Below the pieces are notes generated by a model. That model was not told the origin of the DNA. It was given only the letters and a program-made list of their open reading frames with translations, and ran no database searches. The translations under genes were made by a program, and so were the position numbers. A DNA stretch of 64,000 bases from Pseudocercospora fijiensis CIRAD86 (taxonomy: Eukaryota > Ascomycota > Dothideomycetes > Mycosphaerellales > Mycosphaerellaceae), in NCBI RefSeq assembly GCF_000340215.1, contig NW_006921532.1:8685409-8749408 (forward strand). The letters run 5' to 3'. The first letter of the stretch is position 1. Every line of letters begins with the position of its first letter. Positions 11,032 to 21,983 of the stretch are shown here, piece after piece.

Positions 11032-12612
11032 ATGCTTCGCACGGCCATTCCTCGCGCTTCTACCGCTAGCACCGCGCTCTCGCAGAGCTCCAAGATCATC
11101 CCCGCAAGAAGCTTTGTAAGAGCTGCATCGAGACCCATGAAGTCGTCACGCTCCCTTCAACCTCTGTCACAATCCACCTCGGTCTCAGCAAGAACATTCA
11201 GCAGCACAGCCAGGATGGGGCGAACAGAAAGCGATGCCTTCGGCGAGCTCGAAGTGCCCGATGACAAGTACTGGGGAGCGCAGACCCAGCGCTCTCTGGG
11301 CAATTTCAAGATCAACCAGCCTCAAGACCGCATGCCTCCACCCATTGTGCGTGCGTTCGGCATCTTGAAGGGAGCTGCGGCCACAGTGAACATGAAATTT
11401 GGACTTGATCCAAAGCTCGGTCAAGCCATCCAGCAAGCAGCTGCTGAGGTAGCATCGCTCAAGCTTGTCGACCACTTCCCGCTGGTCGTATGGCAGACTG
11501 GCTCCGGTACACAATCGAACATGAACGCAAACGAAGTCATCTCGAATCGAGCAATTGAGATTTTGGGCGGTCAAATGGGCAGCAAGAAGCCCGTCCACCC
11601 CAACGACCATGTCAACATGTCCGCTTCTTCGAACGACACGTTTCCCACTGTCATGCACATTGCAGCCGTGCTGGACTTTGAAGAGTCATTATTGCCTGCG
11701 TTGAAGAATCTTCATCAAGCGATGAAGCACAAGGCTGAATCGTTTGAACACATCATCAAAATTGGACGAACGCATTTGCAGGATGCGACACCATTGACAT
11801 TGGGCCAGGAGTTCTCCGGATATGTCACTCAGCTTGAGTACGGAATTGAGCGCATCGAGTCTTCTCTGCCTCGTCTGAGACTTCTCGCACAGGGAGGTAC
11901 GGCTGTGGGAACGGGTTTGAACACTTTCAAGGGCTTTGCCGAGGACATCGCTTCCGAAGTGACCAAGATGACCGGCACCCAATTCTACACTGCACCAAAC
12001 AAGTTCGAGGCACTGGCTGCACATGATGCCATCGTGGAGGCACACGGGCAGCTGAACACACTTGCTACGTCGTTGTACAAGATTGCTCAGGACATCCGCT
12101 TCCTCGGCTCAGGCCCACGATGTGGTCTCGGCGAGCTCCAGCTACCAGAGAACGAGCCAGGCTCATCGATCATGCCGGGCAAGGTCAACCCAACTCAGTG
12201 TGAAAGTATGACTATGCTGTGCTGCCAGGTGTTCGGGAACCAAGCTGCTGTGACCTTTGCTGGCTCGCAAGGCAACTTTGAGCTGAATGTGTTTAAGCCT
12301 GTCATGATTCGCAACCTTCTCCACTCGTCTCGCCTGCTGGCCGATGGAATGAACAGCTTCCGCGAGCACTTGCTCGAAGGCCTCCAGGCTGACGAGCAGA
12401 AGATTGGTACGATCATGAAAGAAAGCTTAATGTTGGTTACCTGCTTGAATCCTGTCATTGGATACGACATGGCGTCGAAGGTGGCAAAGAATGCGCACAA
12501 GAAGGGCATCTCATTGAAGGAGAGTGCTATGGAGCTCAAGGCGCTGAGCGAGCAGAAGTTTGACGAGGTTGTCCGACCAGAGTTGATGATCGCGCCCAAA
12601 GAGAAAAAATAG
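11032..12612 (+). CDS. FUM1: Fumarate hydratase, class II, mitochondrial
   Basis: Converts fumarate and water to L-malate in the TCA cycle; the fungal enzyme also acts in the cytosol. Single exon, 526 residues. Residues 1-60 are rich in Arg, Ser, Ala and Thr with almost no acid, a mitochondrial presequence ending near R-T-F-S-S-T-A. The catalytic core follows, with [10 protein letters not shown], the N-D-T-F-P-T region, G-R-T-H-L-Q-D-A-T and the superfamily signature [10 protein letters not shown] at residues 377-386. An in-frame ATG at 11215 (Met62) in a strong context (A at -3, G at +4) could give a cytosolic form starting at the mature end. The start at 11032 was chosen because it is the first ATG that supplies the presequence. 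Confidence 0.95.
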   Translation: MLRTAIPRASTASTALSQSSKIIPARSFVRAASRPMKSSRSLQPLSQSTSVSARTFSSTARMGRTESDAFGELEVPDDKYWGAQTQRSLGNFKINQPQDRMPPPIVRAFGILKGAAATVNMKFGLDPKLGQAIQQAAAEVASLKLVDHFPLVVWQTGSGTQSNMNANEVISNRAIEILGGQMGSKKPVHPNDHVNMSASSNDTFPTVMHIAAVLDFEESLLPALKNLHQAMKHKAESFEHIIKIGRTHLQDATPLTLGQEFSGYVTQLEYGIERIESSLPRLRLLAQGGTAVGTGLNTFKGFAEDIASEVTKMTGTQFYTAPNKFEALAAHDAIVEAHGQLNTLATSLYKIAQDIRFLGSGPRCGLGELQLPENEPGSSIMPGKVNPTQCESMTMLCCQVFGNQAAVTFAGSQGNFELNVFKPVMIRNLLHSSRLLADGMNSFREHLLEGLQADEQKIGTIMKESLMLVTCLNPVIGYDMASKVAKNAHKKGISLKESAMELKALSEQKFDEVVRPELMIAPKEKK

Positions 12613-12752
12613 ACGGCGAATGTACAGCACGCACGCGCAAGCGAAAATATGTATGTAGTGTAGATTTTATCGATATGTGACAAACAGCAGATGGCTTCGA
12701 GGCACCAAAGCCCGGCGAAAGTGATAACCCTAGTGATGGTGGAGTAACCCTA

Positions 12753-12777
12753 ACGCGTCGCGTTCTCCCACGACGCG
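12753..12777. promoter_or_regulatory. MCB-type (ACGCGT) element upstream of the primase gene
   Basis: ACGCGT at 12753-12758 is the MluI cell-cycle box bound by MBF in yeasts. It sits 84 bp upstream of the primase start. CGCGTCG (12754-12760) and CGACGCG (12771-12777) form an inverted repeat around a 10-bp spacer. In yeasts DNA-synthesis genes, primase subunits included, are classic MBF targets; control here is inferred. Confidence 0.5.
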
Positions 12778-12841
12778 ATGCGTCTCTTCCACAGCAGGCC
12801 CGCTGCATTCATACTCCTCTTTGCATACATGACAACCCACC

Positions 12842-14470
12842 ATGTTGGCAATCTCGACTGCACCGCGCATAGATGCGAAGAAACGTGCCATCAATCCGAA
12901 AAAGGCGCAGTTCCAGAATGCCAGCTTTGCCGAACTCGACTATGCGCATCGTCTGAACTTCTACATCGTCCCGCCGACGGGCGATGTCACGCTCGAACAA
13001 TTCGAAGAATGGGCCATTGCGCGACTGAAGGTGCTGGCCGAGCTGGAGTCATGTCAATTCCGCAATAGAACGCCGGCCGAAACGGAAGAGCACATGCGAC
13101 CCATCCTCGCCAAACACCTCCCTCTCCAGAGCAACAGCTCGAGAAGCAGTGAACTTTCCCTCGAGCGTAAGCGCGACCACTACAGCCATTGGACACTGCG
13201 CCTTGCCTTCGCCAGCACACAAGACCTCAGGCAACGATTTGCGCGTCTCGAGTCGCAATTGTTTCGACTACGCATACAACAGGACGACCAACGTGAGAAG
13301 AGAGCTTTTATCGAGTCTCTGCCAATGACGTGGCAGACAGTGGGCAATGAAGAGAAGTCACAACTGCTGGACGACTTGAAAGCTGCAACAAACTGCACTA
13401 AGCAGGATGAGGAGAGCTGGTTCATGGTGGACTGGGAGAATGTGCCAGAGCTGGTCGAGAGGCGACAGGTGCTACTGAAGAGAGGCAAGGCATATGTGCA
13501 TGTCCGCGAACAGACGAGCATGGTTGTCAGCGAATTTTCGAGACACCTTGAGTCTGGCCTCGAATTGGCAGCTCGCTTCTTGCCTCGCATGGACGAAGAC
13601 AATCGCCTGGCACCAATCTTGCATCATCTTTCACAGTCATTCGTGGCACCAGATGCTGGGTATGCAGAGGAGTCGAGCTTGAGCGACATGACCAATGTCA
13701 CGGCTGCTTCGATCGACTCATACAGCCAGTATTTTCCCCTTTGCATGCAGAATCTGCATCGCGAGCTCCGGAAGAACAACCACTTGAAGCATTTTGGAAG
13801 GCTACAGTATACGCTGTTCCTCAAAGGCATCGGCCTGAACTTGCAGGAATGTATAGCCTTCTGGAGACGCAGTTTCAAACTCATCACGGACGGTATGTGT
13901 GCTAGAGGACGGATTTTTGCGTATACCACACTGACGGCCTGCATAGACAAGTTCAAATCGGAATATCTCTACAACATTCGCCATGCGTATGGTGATGTCG
14001 GTGGAGATTCCAACAGACGTGGCCGAGGCTATACACCGTACAGCTGCCAGAAACTACTCACCGAGGCATTGCCTTCAGCTGGGCAGCAACACGGGTGTCC
14101 GTATCGAACATATAGCCCCGATAACCTGATCACACTTCTCCAGAATGTGGGCGTCTCAGATCGAGAATTGCTCAAGGGCGTCCGCGAAGATGTAGGCAAG
14201 CAACGATATCACATCGCGTGCAACAGAGTCTTTGAAGCAGCTCACAAGAATGAGCTGAAGAAGGTTCGTATTCACAGTATTACGATGTTTTCGAATTTTG
14301 CTGACCTCTTGATCTAGGTCAAGGACGAATCTCTGATGCCAGCAAGCGAGCTGGACACCATTCTGCATCCAAACACCTACTTCAAGCGAAGCTTCTTGCT
14401 GAAGAATCTGGGAAAGCTCCAGAATGGTGAAATTGGTGTCGATGGCCCCGGTTCATCTTCGAATGCTTGA
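12842..14470 (+). CDS. PRI2: DNA primase large subunit
   Basis: Regulatory iron-sulfur subunit of the primase-polymerase alpha complex that makes RNA-DNA primers in the nucleus. Exons 12842-13892, 13947-14263 and 14318-14470 join to 506 residues; both introns are 54 bp. The N-terminal half contains the family stretch D-Y-A-H-R-L-N-F-Y and R-D-H-Y-S-H-W-T-L-R-L-A-F. The C-terminal half carries the four [4Fe-4S] ligands, Cys301, Cys384, Cys401 and Cys442; the spacing (83, 17, 41) closely matches the yeast protein. The Y-R-T-Y-S-P region follows Cys401. The end (about 51 codons after intron 2) is variable. The gene starts 229 bp after the fumarase stop and has an MCB box, fitting S-phase expression. 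Confidence 0.93.
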
Positions 14471-15147
14471 TGAGAACCAGATGCATCAATGTCGTTCATT
14501 CTTCCTCGGCATCAGCGCGGCGTTACAGGTGTTGCTTTGATGATCGCACTTCTGGATGGTTTATGACGTACTGGCATCACAGGCGCTCATCTTGAAACGA
14601 CAGAAAGACCAGCAGCCACTGCAGTGCCTACTCACAGTGCGTCCTCACGCTCCTTCCACATTGGGACTGGACCGACTGGAGCAGAATCCGCGTAAGCGCA
14701 ACAGCGGCTCGAAGAGGCTAGGATCAGCAATGCAACGCGAATCTATTAAGCTTAAGACAGTCTCGCCAATTAGGACATGCAAAGATCAACAGAAGAACTC
14801 CGAGGCATATATTTAGGCTTTCTTTCAAGGCTTGCTTGCAATGCTTAGCAGGCTTCGTTTGGCTTGGTGCACGCAAAATTTGGCACATATGCAACGCCAG
14901 CGATGTGGACTTACCGCGGCCTCCGCTCAATCTTTGACATACACGCAGGTACAGGTACGATCACTTACCGTTCCTGTCCTGCTTCGCGGAGAAGTTGATA
15001 GCCACCTTCGCGATCGGCCTCAGGGCAAGAGAATCGTTGGAGACTACACGAAGCCCCAGAGGATCTCACATCTAGCGGCGGCACCGTCGTGTGACTAGAC
15101 GTCGTGCAGAGAGACTGTATGTAAACATTTCCGCGTGGTCGGGAGTT
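14471..15147. other. Intergenic region, primase to protease
   Basis: About 680 bp with the primase 3' end and the protease promoter. Short open stretches on both strands show no family motif, signal peptide or splice pattern. Nothing else seen. Confidence 0.4.
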
Positions 15148-15157
15148 CTATATAACC
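15148..15157 (+). promoter_or_regulatory. TATA box of the aspartic protease gene
   Basis: tctatataac lies about 57 bp upstream of the ATG at 15214, suggesting a short leader and a strongly regulated promoter, as expected for a secreted protease. Confidence 0.45.
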
Positions 15158-15213
15158 TCAGAATGTAAGTGGGCGATCACTCTGTCACCAGTCAGCTTTT
15201 TCCATGCGCAAAG

Positions 15214-16576
15214 ATGAAGGCCGCAGTACTCCTCTCACTTGGCGCTCTTGCGCTTGCCGCTCCCACTCAAGACGAGAGCCAAGGCACCAAGATTCCATTT
15301 TCCAGGAAGAGACACCAACATGTCAAGAAGTCAGATGGTGCCATCGACCTTGACTGGTTCATGGGAACGCTGAAATACACAATTCTCAAGTACAACAAGA
15401 ATTTTGCTCTGCCGGACATCGTCGACAAGGCCAACCTGATCCTGAAGAGAGATACGAATGCAGAGGAGAAGCTCACAGATTTCACCGAGGGCCAAGAAGA
15501 TGAGCTGTATGTGTACATCTTGAACATGTCGCAATGACACCTTTCTGACACGATACAGCTACTATGGTGCAGGCACTGTCGGCTCTGCCAACCAGGTCTT
15601 CCAATTCGACTTCGACACTGGTTCGTCGGACACCTTCGTCCCAGGACCAAAGTGCGGCACAGCACAGGGCTGCTCGGGAAGCACAAAATACAATCAAGGC
15701 GGACAGGACGAGCATAATACCACTACTGTCACCTACGGCTCTGGTCAAGTTTCTGGCGAGAACTACTTCGACAGCGTGACCGTTGCCGGTCTGACCGCCA
15801 CCCACCAAAATATCATCTCCCTGACACAAGCTCAAGGCTTCTCCGGCACAGGATCTGACTCCCTGATGGGCATGGCTTTCCAATCCATCGCCAACAGCAA
15901 ACAGCCACCCTTCTTCTTCACCCTCATCAACCAGAACAAGGTCAACCCAACCGAATTCTCCTTCTACCTCGGGCGCCAAAAGTCCGGCACTACCGGTCTT
16001 TCAGAAATGACTCTCGGTGGTCGTGACTCCAGCCGCTACACCGGAGCCTTTACTCCAGTTCCAGTCACAAGCCAGACTTACTGGCAAGTCGCCATCGACG
16101 GCGCCACAGTCGGCTCCAACCCAACTCTCCCCACAACCCAAGGCCAAGCCGCAATCGACACCGGCACAACCCTCATCATCGCCCCAACGCTTGCCGCAGC
16201 CTCCATCTTCGCCCAAATCCCAGGCTCCATCCCCCTCCCTCTCGGCGTCGGTGTCCCACTCATCACCCTCTTCGCATACCCCTGCGCCTCGAACCCGAAG
16301 GTCGCTTTGAAATTCGCCGGCAAGAATTTCGCTATCAACCCCTTGGACTTCAACTTTGGTACTGTCACTGAGGATATAGCTCTCGACCTCGGAATCGATC
16401 TCAGCGCACTTACCAACCAGTTTTGCATTGCTGGAATTGCTGGTGCGGATCTTGATCCTACTGAGGAGCTTTATGTCGTTGGTGATACGTTCCTCAAGAA
16501 CTGGTATAGCACGTATCAGTATGTTAACCCGCAGAAGGCTTTTGTGAATTTTGCTGCGGCGAAGGGGAATCAATAG
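15214..16576 (+). CDS. Secreted pepsin-like aspartic protease (family A1)
   Basis: Extracellular acid endopeptidase. Exons 15214-15506 and 15559-16576 join to 436 residues. Residues 1-18 are a signal peptide (M-K-A-A-V-L-L-S-L-G-A-L-A-L-A-A). A propeptide with basic processing-like sites follows, then the mature two-lobed enzyme. Catalytic Asp117 is in F-D-T-G-S-S and Asp298 in I-D-T-G-T-T; the flap region has V-T-Y-G-S-G. The 52-bp intron (gtatgt...acag) sits just before the Y-Y-G start of the mature fold; without it the frame stops at once. The last quarter carries L-Y-V-V-G-D-T-F-L-K, typical of A1 enzymes. Roles in nutrition or host interaction are possible but not shown. Confidence 0.93.
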
Positions 16577-17701
16577 GTATGATAACAGAAAATTCGGGTG
16601 CATCTTGGGGAACGATATGATAATGATATGAATGAGACGATAATGTCAAGATGATGCCTATTAAATATAAAAAGAATTCACCTTGCACCTCGTCTCTTTT
16701 TCTATTTCCTTTCTCTGAAACGTTTCGGGATCAGCCTGTGCTGCGCGGCAGTGTGAAAGAGGTGAGTGTGACAGACATTCTCTCTTCGGGAAAATTTCCT
16801 ACACTTGTCTAGCTCAATGGGAGAGCAGGCTGATATAGCATCGGCGGGGAACAGATATTGTTAGTGACCAGACTTGGACTGAGCGCTGTTAATGCATTGA
16901 GTAGGTGAGAAGTCTTACCTCACTTCAAGTCTACTCCTTCAGCAGCCAGGCGGTGGTAGCATTGAAGCAGATCTCAAGGACTCGGTGGAGAACGTCCACA
17001 GGAGCGGCATTACAGCGTGAATCCACGTAAGTCTTGGCTTGAATTATCATGCTGAAGTGAGCTCGGTCGATTCGTCTGGAGTTTTCCTTTTGGTGGATCA
17101 TTCATTGTATCTTACTTCGCGCCTGCGCCTGCGCCCTCAGCTGGATCGCCACATCGATCTACCGTCAGCTGAGAGCTCGAGAGAGTTGTCACACATCTCT
17201 GGCGGAGCTGAAATTACAAGTGGGGTGTCGCTGGTCGCGCACTTGCTTGTTCGCTCGCCTCGCGGCGCTCCCTTCGCTCAACTTTTCTCTTGCTGCAAAT
17301 CTAGATCAGAGCAGCATTGTCCAGATCTTCTCATGAGAATTGTCACGGGTGGGAGAGGCGGCGGAACCCTCGACTGATGCCTTCTTGCCACTCGCAGGTT
17401 GAGATCGTGTCGGACATGAGCTCGGTGGCCTGGTGGCCCAAGTCAGTCTGAGAATTGCTCGTGTGATGCTACTCCCAATCGGCCGCCAAATTCACCCCAG
17501 TTTCCGGCCTCACACGTGCTTCCGCTACAATGCCCGTGCTGTGCAGTGTTGCCTTTCGTTCTGAGAAGATGAGACATCTAGGTCCTTGTACTGCTTTGCA
17601 TTCGTTCCGCGGTGTTTTGGAGGATCTCTCCCTGAATTCGCTCGCTCCTTCTATCCAACACAATGCTCTGACTCAAACGAGGTGTCTGCTGTCTCCGCCC
17701 T
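16577..17701. other. Intergenic stretch without a supported gene
   Basis: About 1.1 kb. An open stretch at 17039-17377 (+, 112 codons) has mixed Ser/Arg/Leu content and no motif, and none of the short open stretches here looks coding. It may include 3' sequence of the unknown minus-strand gene to its right. Confidence 0.35.
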
Positions 17702-18129
17702 TCACCAACCAGATCTTACCTTGTCGACCTCACCCGTGAACTGATCCTTCAAGAAGCGACCCAAAGCAATTCTCTTCAGCTCCTCCGCATTTTCGCTCTC
17801 ACCTTGATCCAGCAACATGGCATAGGCCCTGGCAAGGGAAGTGCAAGCTCCACCTTCGCCAAACGCGCCATTGGTTCCAATCATCTTTTCGTCTGCCTGA
17901 GAGGGTACATCTATATCAATATGTGGATGGGAAGGGAGGAAGAAGTGCAGAGCTCAATTACCTTGCGATCTTCGATAGAAGAATCGACCTTTGAGTCGCC
18001 GACCACAGTCTTTGCGAAGTCCGTGACGGCCTTACCGCCGGAGTGTAGGATGAAAGAAGCTGCTACAAGTGTGTCGGCGATCTGCTGCTGGGCAGCTTCG
18101 GAAACGGTGGAAGAAATCTCTTTTGCCAT
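17702..18129 (-). CDS. Hypothetical small soluble protein
   Basis: I do not recognise this gene. Two minus-strand exons, 17962-18129 and 17702-17896, joined across a 65-bp gtaatt...tcag intron, give 120 residues. The first exon is Ala/Val/Ser-rich and likely helical (M-A-K-E-I-S-S-T-V-S-E-A-A-Q-Q-Q). The second has G-A-F-G-E-G-G-A-C-T-S-L-A-R-A-Y-A-M-L-L and a charged tail. The start at 18129 has a good context (gcaATGG); an upstream in-frame codon at 18171 would add 14 residues. A gtaaga site after G-E-V-D-K suggests the true 3' end may lie in another exon further left, which I could not settle. No signal peptide or membrane segment. Confidence 0.5.
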
Positions 18130-18516
18130 TGCGACGACGGTGGTGATGACAATCGACAGCGGCTGTTGCACCAGTCAGCTCTTGCAAGAAGTCGCACAAG
18201 CACCCTTATAAATACCTAGCGATCAACGATTGCCGTATCCTTTGTGTATGCTGAGAAAGCCCGTGTAGCACCTATGAGGTTTCCGTGATGTTGTGACAGC
18301 TTCGAATGTCGACAGTGCAAAGATGCAAATCGTAAGCTGGAGCAAGTGAGCTTCATTCTGCATCGGTGGCCTGTGCAACAACGCGACTTCACATTCTCTT
18401 CCGATTTGCCCGATTTGAAACGTTTCTGCAGAGCAAGAAGTTCACTCGAGGATTGCCGAGTAATGGCGTGTCTTTGGAGCAGCTTTCGTGTTGGCATGTA
18501 TGCTAAGACATCTCAA

Positions 18517-19816
18517 TCAATCAAAGAGATTGTCAAAGGCTCTCGCGACGGCGACGGCGACTGGACTGTATGTAATGATTCTGTTGTGCCCTCCGTGTTT
18601 GACCAGCTCGAATCGAAGTCGTGGTCGCCCATTCCGCTTGACATCCAGGACGCCAGCGCCACCCTCGCCAATGCAGCTTTTGGCATCAATCTCGTGCGCG
18701 TCGAGGTCGCTGTCTGAACCGCGCTTATCCAGGATACGGCGACAGATCATCTCAGTCTGATGATATGGGATGTCAGCGTCATCGAGAGCATGTACAATCT
18801 GAAGAGATCCAAGCTGCGGGGCGCCGGCTGAAAGGTGATAATACGCCGTCAATCGCTCTGCGGTCTCCCACTTGTCGACCATTTGCGATGTGAGCAGGTT
18901 CGCAAACCACGGGACAGGCCGGAGTGGAAGCAAGAGTGGCAAGAGGCCTCCAATGCGATACGTGAGGAGTAATGTCGGCACACTGCTGAACGGAGCAGCA
19001 AGAACGATACCAGCAAACATCATTGGCTTGATCTGATCGCTGTCTCGTGCCAAGGAGGACAGTTCTCTGGTCTCGCGAGGCAGAAGTTCATTACCCGGAT
19101 CTAGAAAGTGCAGAGCAACTGCAGTGGACACTGCAGTCCCTAAGCTTTGACCAAGGATGACGACTCGCTCAGGAGGAATTTTTGCAACGTCCAGGATCCA
19201 CTTCACCAAAGTGATGCCATCAGTGATCAGACCTGCTTCATGCGGGCTTCCGGTGGAGTGACCGAAGCCACGATAGTCTATTGTGAAGACATGAGTGTTG
19301 GGCCTTGTCGCCATGAACCTATTGGTGGTGGGCCGCCAGTTTTGGGCAACATGACCAGCATTTCCATGGAAACTGATGACAACTCTGGCATCACTCGATT
19401 GGAGAAGCTGAAAAGCCGCTGTAGAAGTGAAGTCTTCGATTGCGCCATCCTGAGGCCGAGGCTCGTTGCGAACGGCTTTCTCATGCAAAGCATACTGATC
19501 TAACGGCAAAACATGCCAAGCGTAAAGAGTCTCGCCATCAGGAGTGGTGAGATTGAAAGGAGTGACTTGGTTCGTGGAAAAGCCAAAGACCTCGCCATCA
19601 TGCACATCTTGTAGGAAGAGTGTATTAAACTTGTGGGCATACAAGGCACTTGCAGAGGTCAGCATGCGTTATATTATTCAGTCGTGGGCTTAAGTCTCAC
19701 AAGCGCTGCATTGAAGGCCTCAGCAGAACGCCGAGAAGGACTGCGTAGAGAGCCACAGCGCCGGCGACCCCAAGAGCCGCCCTGCTCAATATTCTGGTTG
19801 TCGTTGTCGTTGTCAT
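18517..19816 (-). CDS. Membrane-anchored alpha/beta hydrolase (ABHD12-like)
   Basis: Probable serine hydrolase, perhaps a lysophospholipase or thioesterase at a membrane. Exons 19701-19816 and 18517-19648 join to 415 residues. Residues 1-7 are M followed by six Thr, and residues about 12-33 form one membrane segment (A-A-L-G-V-A-G-A-V-A-L-Y-A-V-L-L). After the 52-bp intron comes the hydrolase domain: H-G-N-A-G oxyanion region, D-Y-R-G-F-G, nucleophile elbow G-Q-S-L-G, Asp in D-D-A-D-I-P-Y-H and His in H-G-G-H-N. The open frame alone lacks the anchor; the first exon was found from the splice phase (TT|T). It is divergent from the SWC3-like gene across 233 bp. Confidence 0.85.
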
Positions 19817-20049
19817 CGCTCCAATGCCATGTTGGGAAGATGATGAAGAAAGTGGCAGCGTGAAAGCAAAAGGTGCATTGAGGCCGTTGCGGGTGCTGAG
19901 GCGCTGGTTGGCTGAGCGCGTCGCGTAGTTCTACGGCCGATCTGGAGATTCCGGATGATCGATCGCAACTTTTTGCTCTTCACTTCGCTACTGCCAATGC
20001 ACGGAGCATCATGACACCGCGATAGAATCGTGAGAGCATCACTGGCGAC

Positions 20050-21849
20050 ATGGAAACAGGCCAAGAGGCGAAGGTGGGCGAGAAGCGACGTCCGGGACGT
20101 CCTCCCAAGACTGCGAGCGCGCCACCAGCCAAGAGACAACGAACGTCGATATCAACGCCGCCAACAAATGCAGCCTCGGCCGCGCATACTCCAGCGATAG
20201 GCTCGCCTGTACCAGAGAAGAGAGTTGTGCGCTTGCCCGCCAAAATCAACGAGAACAAGCCACTTCCGACTCTGCCAGAGCCACAGCCCCAGACTCTGTC
20301 CAATGAAGAGTACCAGTCCATCGCTGCGAGTGCCGTCCTCGCAACATCGCTGGAGAAGTCGAGGTCAAGATGGATGTGCGACGGCATACTGGAGCGATAT
20401 TGGGTGAAGCCTGAGAAGGGCACTGGCAAGAATGCCAAGCCCCCTCCTCCCAATAATCCAGATCTGAAGACGATGAAGATGCGAGGAGAATGTCGAATAC
20501 GCATCGAGCCGCACTTGTTCGTTGCGAACTTCTATACCGTGGAGAATAATGCGTTGCCTCCGAAGAATAAGCAGCCGGTTGCCAGCCAGCCACGACAGCA
20601 GCAACCTATCCAGCAATTCCAGGCTCGCCCTCCACTGAGCAGCGCATCCTACCAAGGACATCGGCTGGGGCCTCTTCCGCCTGTGCAAAGCTCTAGTCGA
20701 CTCCCACCTGCGCCTCAGCCGGGACCGTCAAGAGCTCAAGCTTCTCCTGCACCTGGGCTGTCTGGTCAAAAGGCCTCGCCCGACCCGGTAATCAGCATGC
20801 TGGCGACTCGAGCTTCTTCCGACCCAGAGCTCAAGTCCCTTATGAAGGAGGTTGCCACTGGAAATGCCAATCAAGACCAGTTGAAGATTTTTCAAAAGCA
20901 CATAGACGAGCTCACCACGATCATAGCGCATCAAAAGAAGACACAAGAGGAAGCGCCCTTCAAGCCTCAGCAGCAGTCGAATATGATCCAATACGATGGG
21001 CCATCTGATTCTAGACCTGTGCATACTCCACAGCCAATACAGCCTCATCCGCAGCACGCCGGACCACAAGCACGTCCACAAAGTTTTGTTGCGCAGCCTC
21101 AAAGCACCCCTCCGTATGGCCAGCAACAGCCATGGACAGCGCCGGCTGCAGCACCCGTAGCGACGAACTCGCCCGTAATACTCGAATTCACGGGCTCTGG
21201 CGCAACCGAGGACAGATTCCTCTTTCCCGAATACAGTATCCTCGAAGCACTCTCCCCGCAACATCTACTCGTGAGTTTTATCTTGACCCGCAAAGGGCGC
21301 GACGCTGTAGACCCCACAGGACTTGAACCAGACCAGGAGTATTGGCAACCCATCACGATGATGATAGAAGTTGCATATGGGCGCGAGGAGCTGCTTAACT
21401 GTATTCGGCGATGGGTCAAGCCAGCGGATGACGTTCGTAAGAACATGCAAGAAACTATGGAGCGGTGTCAACGGGTCTCCAACGCGTATCTAGCCCTACG
21501 GCTTCCTTTCAAGGGCTCCACGACCACCGACAGCGAGAACGTGTCGAAAGATGTAACACCGATCGTTGAGGAGAAAGTCAAGCCGAAGCCTGCGCCGAAG
21601 AGAAAGGCGCCAGTGGCCTCGACTCCAAAATCTGTGGAAGCTGAGAAGGCGCAGAAGGAGGCAGTACCACCGTCTGACAATGCAAAATTGGCTGCGACAC
21701 CGCGCCCAGCCGAAGCGTCTTCCGCGGCAGAGAGCAAGGACGCCATTTCCACGCCGACAGGATTTGTCGCTGCGGAAACTCCGACGGCAGTAGAGGGCGG
21801 CCGTCCAAAGAGGGCTGTGCGGAAAAGCGTCAGGATCAGCGAGGGTTAG
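20050..21849 (+). CDS. SWC3-like chromatin-remodelling subunit (probable)
   Basis: Probably the fungal SWR1-complex protein 3, a nuclear subunit of the complex that deposits histone H2A.Z. Single exon, 599 residues. The N-terminus has an AT-hook-like R-R-P-G-R-P-P-K motif. A conserved block at about residues 75-170 contains E-Y-Q-S-I-A-A-S-A-V-L, L-E-K-S-R-x-x-W, I-L-E-R-Y-W and R-I-R-I-E-P-H-L-F, as I recall from fungal Swc3 proteins. The middle is Pro/Gln-rich and disordered. A second block has D-R-F-L-F-P and L-V-S-F-I-L, followed by a helical part and a Lys/Pro/Ala-rich tail ending R-A-V-R-K-S-V-R-I. The SWC3 name comes from motif memory, so the exact complex is uncertain. Confidence 0.6.
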   Translation: METGQEAKVGEKRRPGRPPKTASAPPAKRQRTSISTPPTNAASAAHTPAIGSPVPEKRVVRLPAKINENKPLPTLPEPQPQTLSNEEYQSIAASAVLATSLEKSRSRWMCDGILERYWVKPEKGTGKNAKPPPPNNPDLKTMKMRGECRIRIEPHLFVANFYTVENNALPPKNKQPVASQPRQQQPIQQFQARPPLSSASYQGHRLGPLPPVQSSSRLPPAPQPGPSRAQASPAPGLSGQKASPDPVISMLATRASSDPELKSLMKEVATGNANQDQLKIFQKHIDELTTIIAHQKKTQEEAPFKPQQQSNMIQYDGPSDSRPVHTPQPIQPHPQHAGPQARPQSFVAQPQSTPPYGQQQPWTAPAAAPVATNSPVILEFTGSGATEDRFLFPEYSILEALSPQHLLVSFILTRKGRDAVDPTGLEPDQEYWQPITMMIEVAYGREELLNCIRRWVKPADDVRKNMQETMERCQRVSNAYLALRLPFKGSTTTDSENVSKDVTPIVEEKVKPKPAPKRKAPVASTPKSVEAEKAQKEAVPPSDNAKLAATPRPAEASSAAESKDAISTPTGFVAAETPTAVEGGRPKRAVRKSVRISEG

Positions 21850-21983
21850 ATTCGATGTGATCAGGGCCAACATGATTGAAGGAGTAACAGCCTCCATGCA
21901 TTGAATGAAGTCACGACCACAAATCGCAAGCGCTACATCTATTCCCTGTATCATCTCATCATAAGTCATGCCATTTCATAGTA

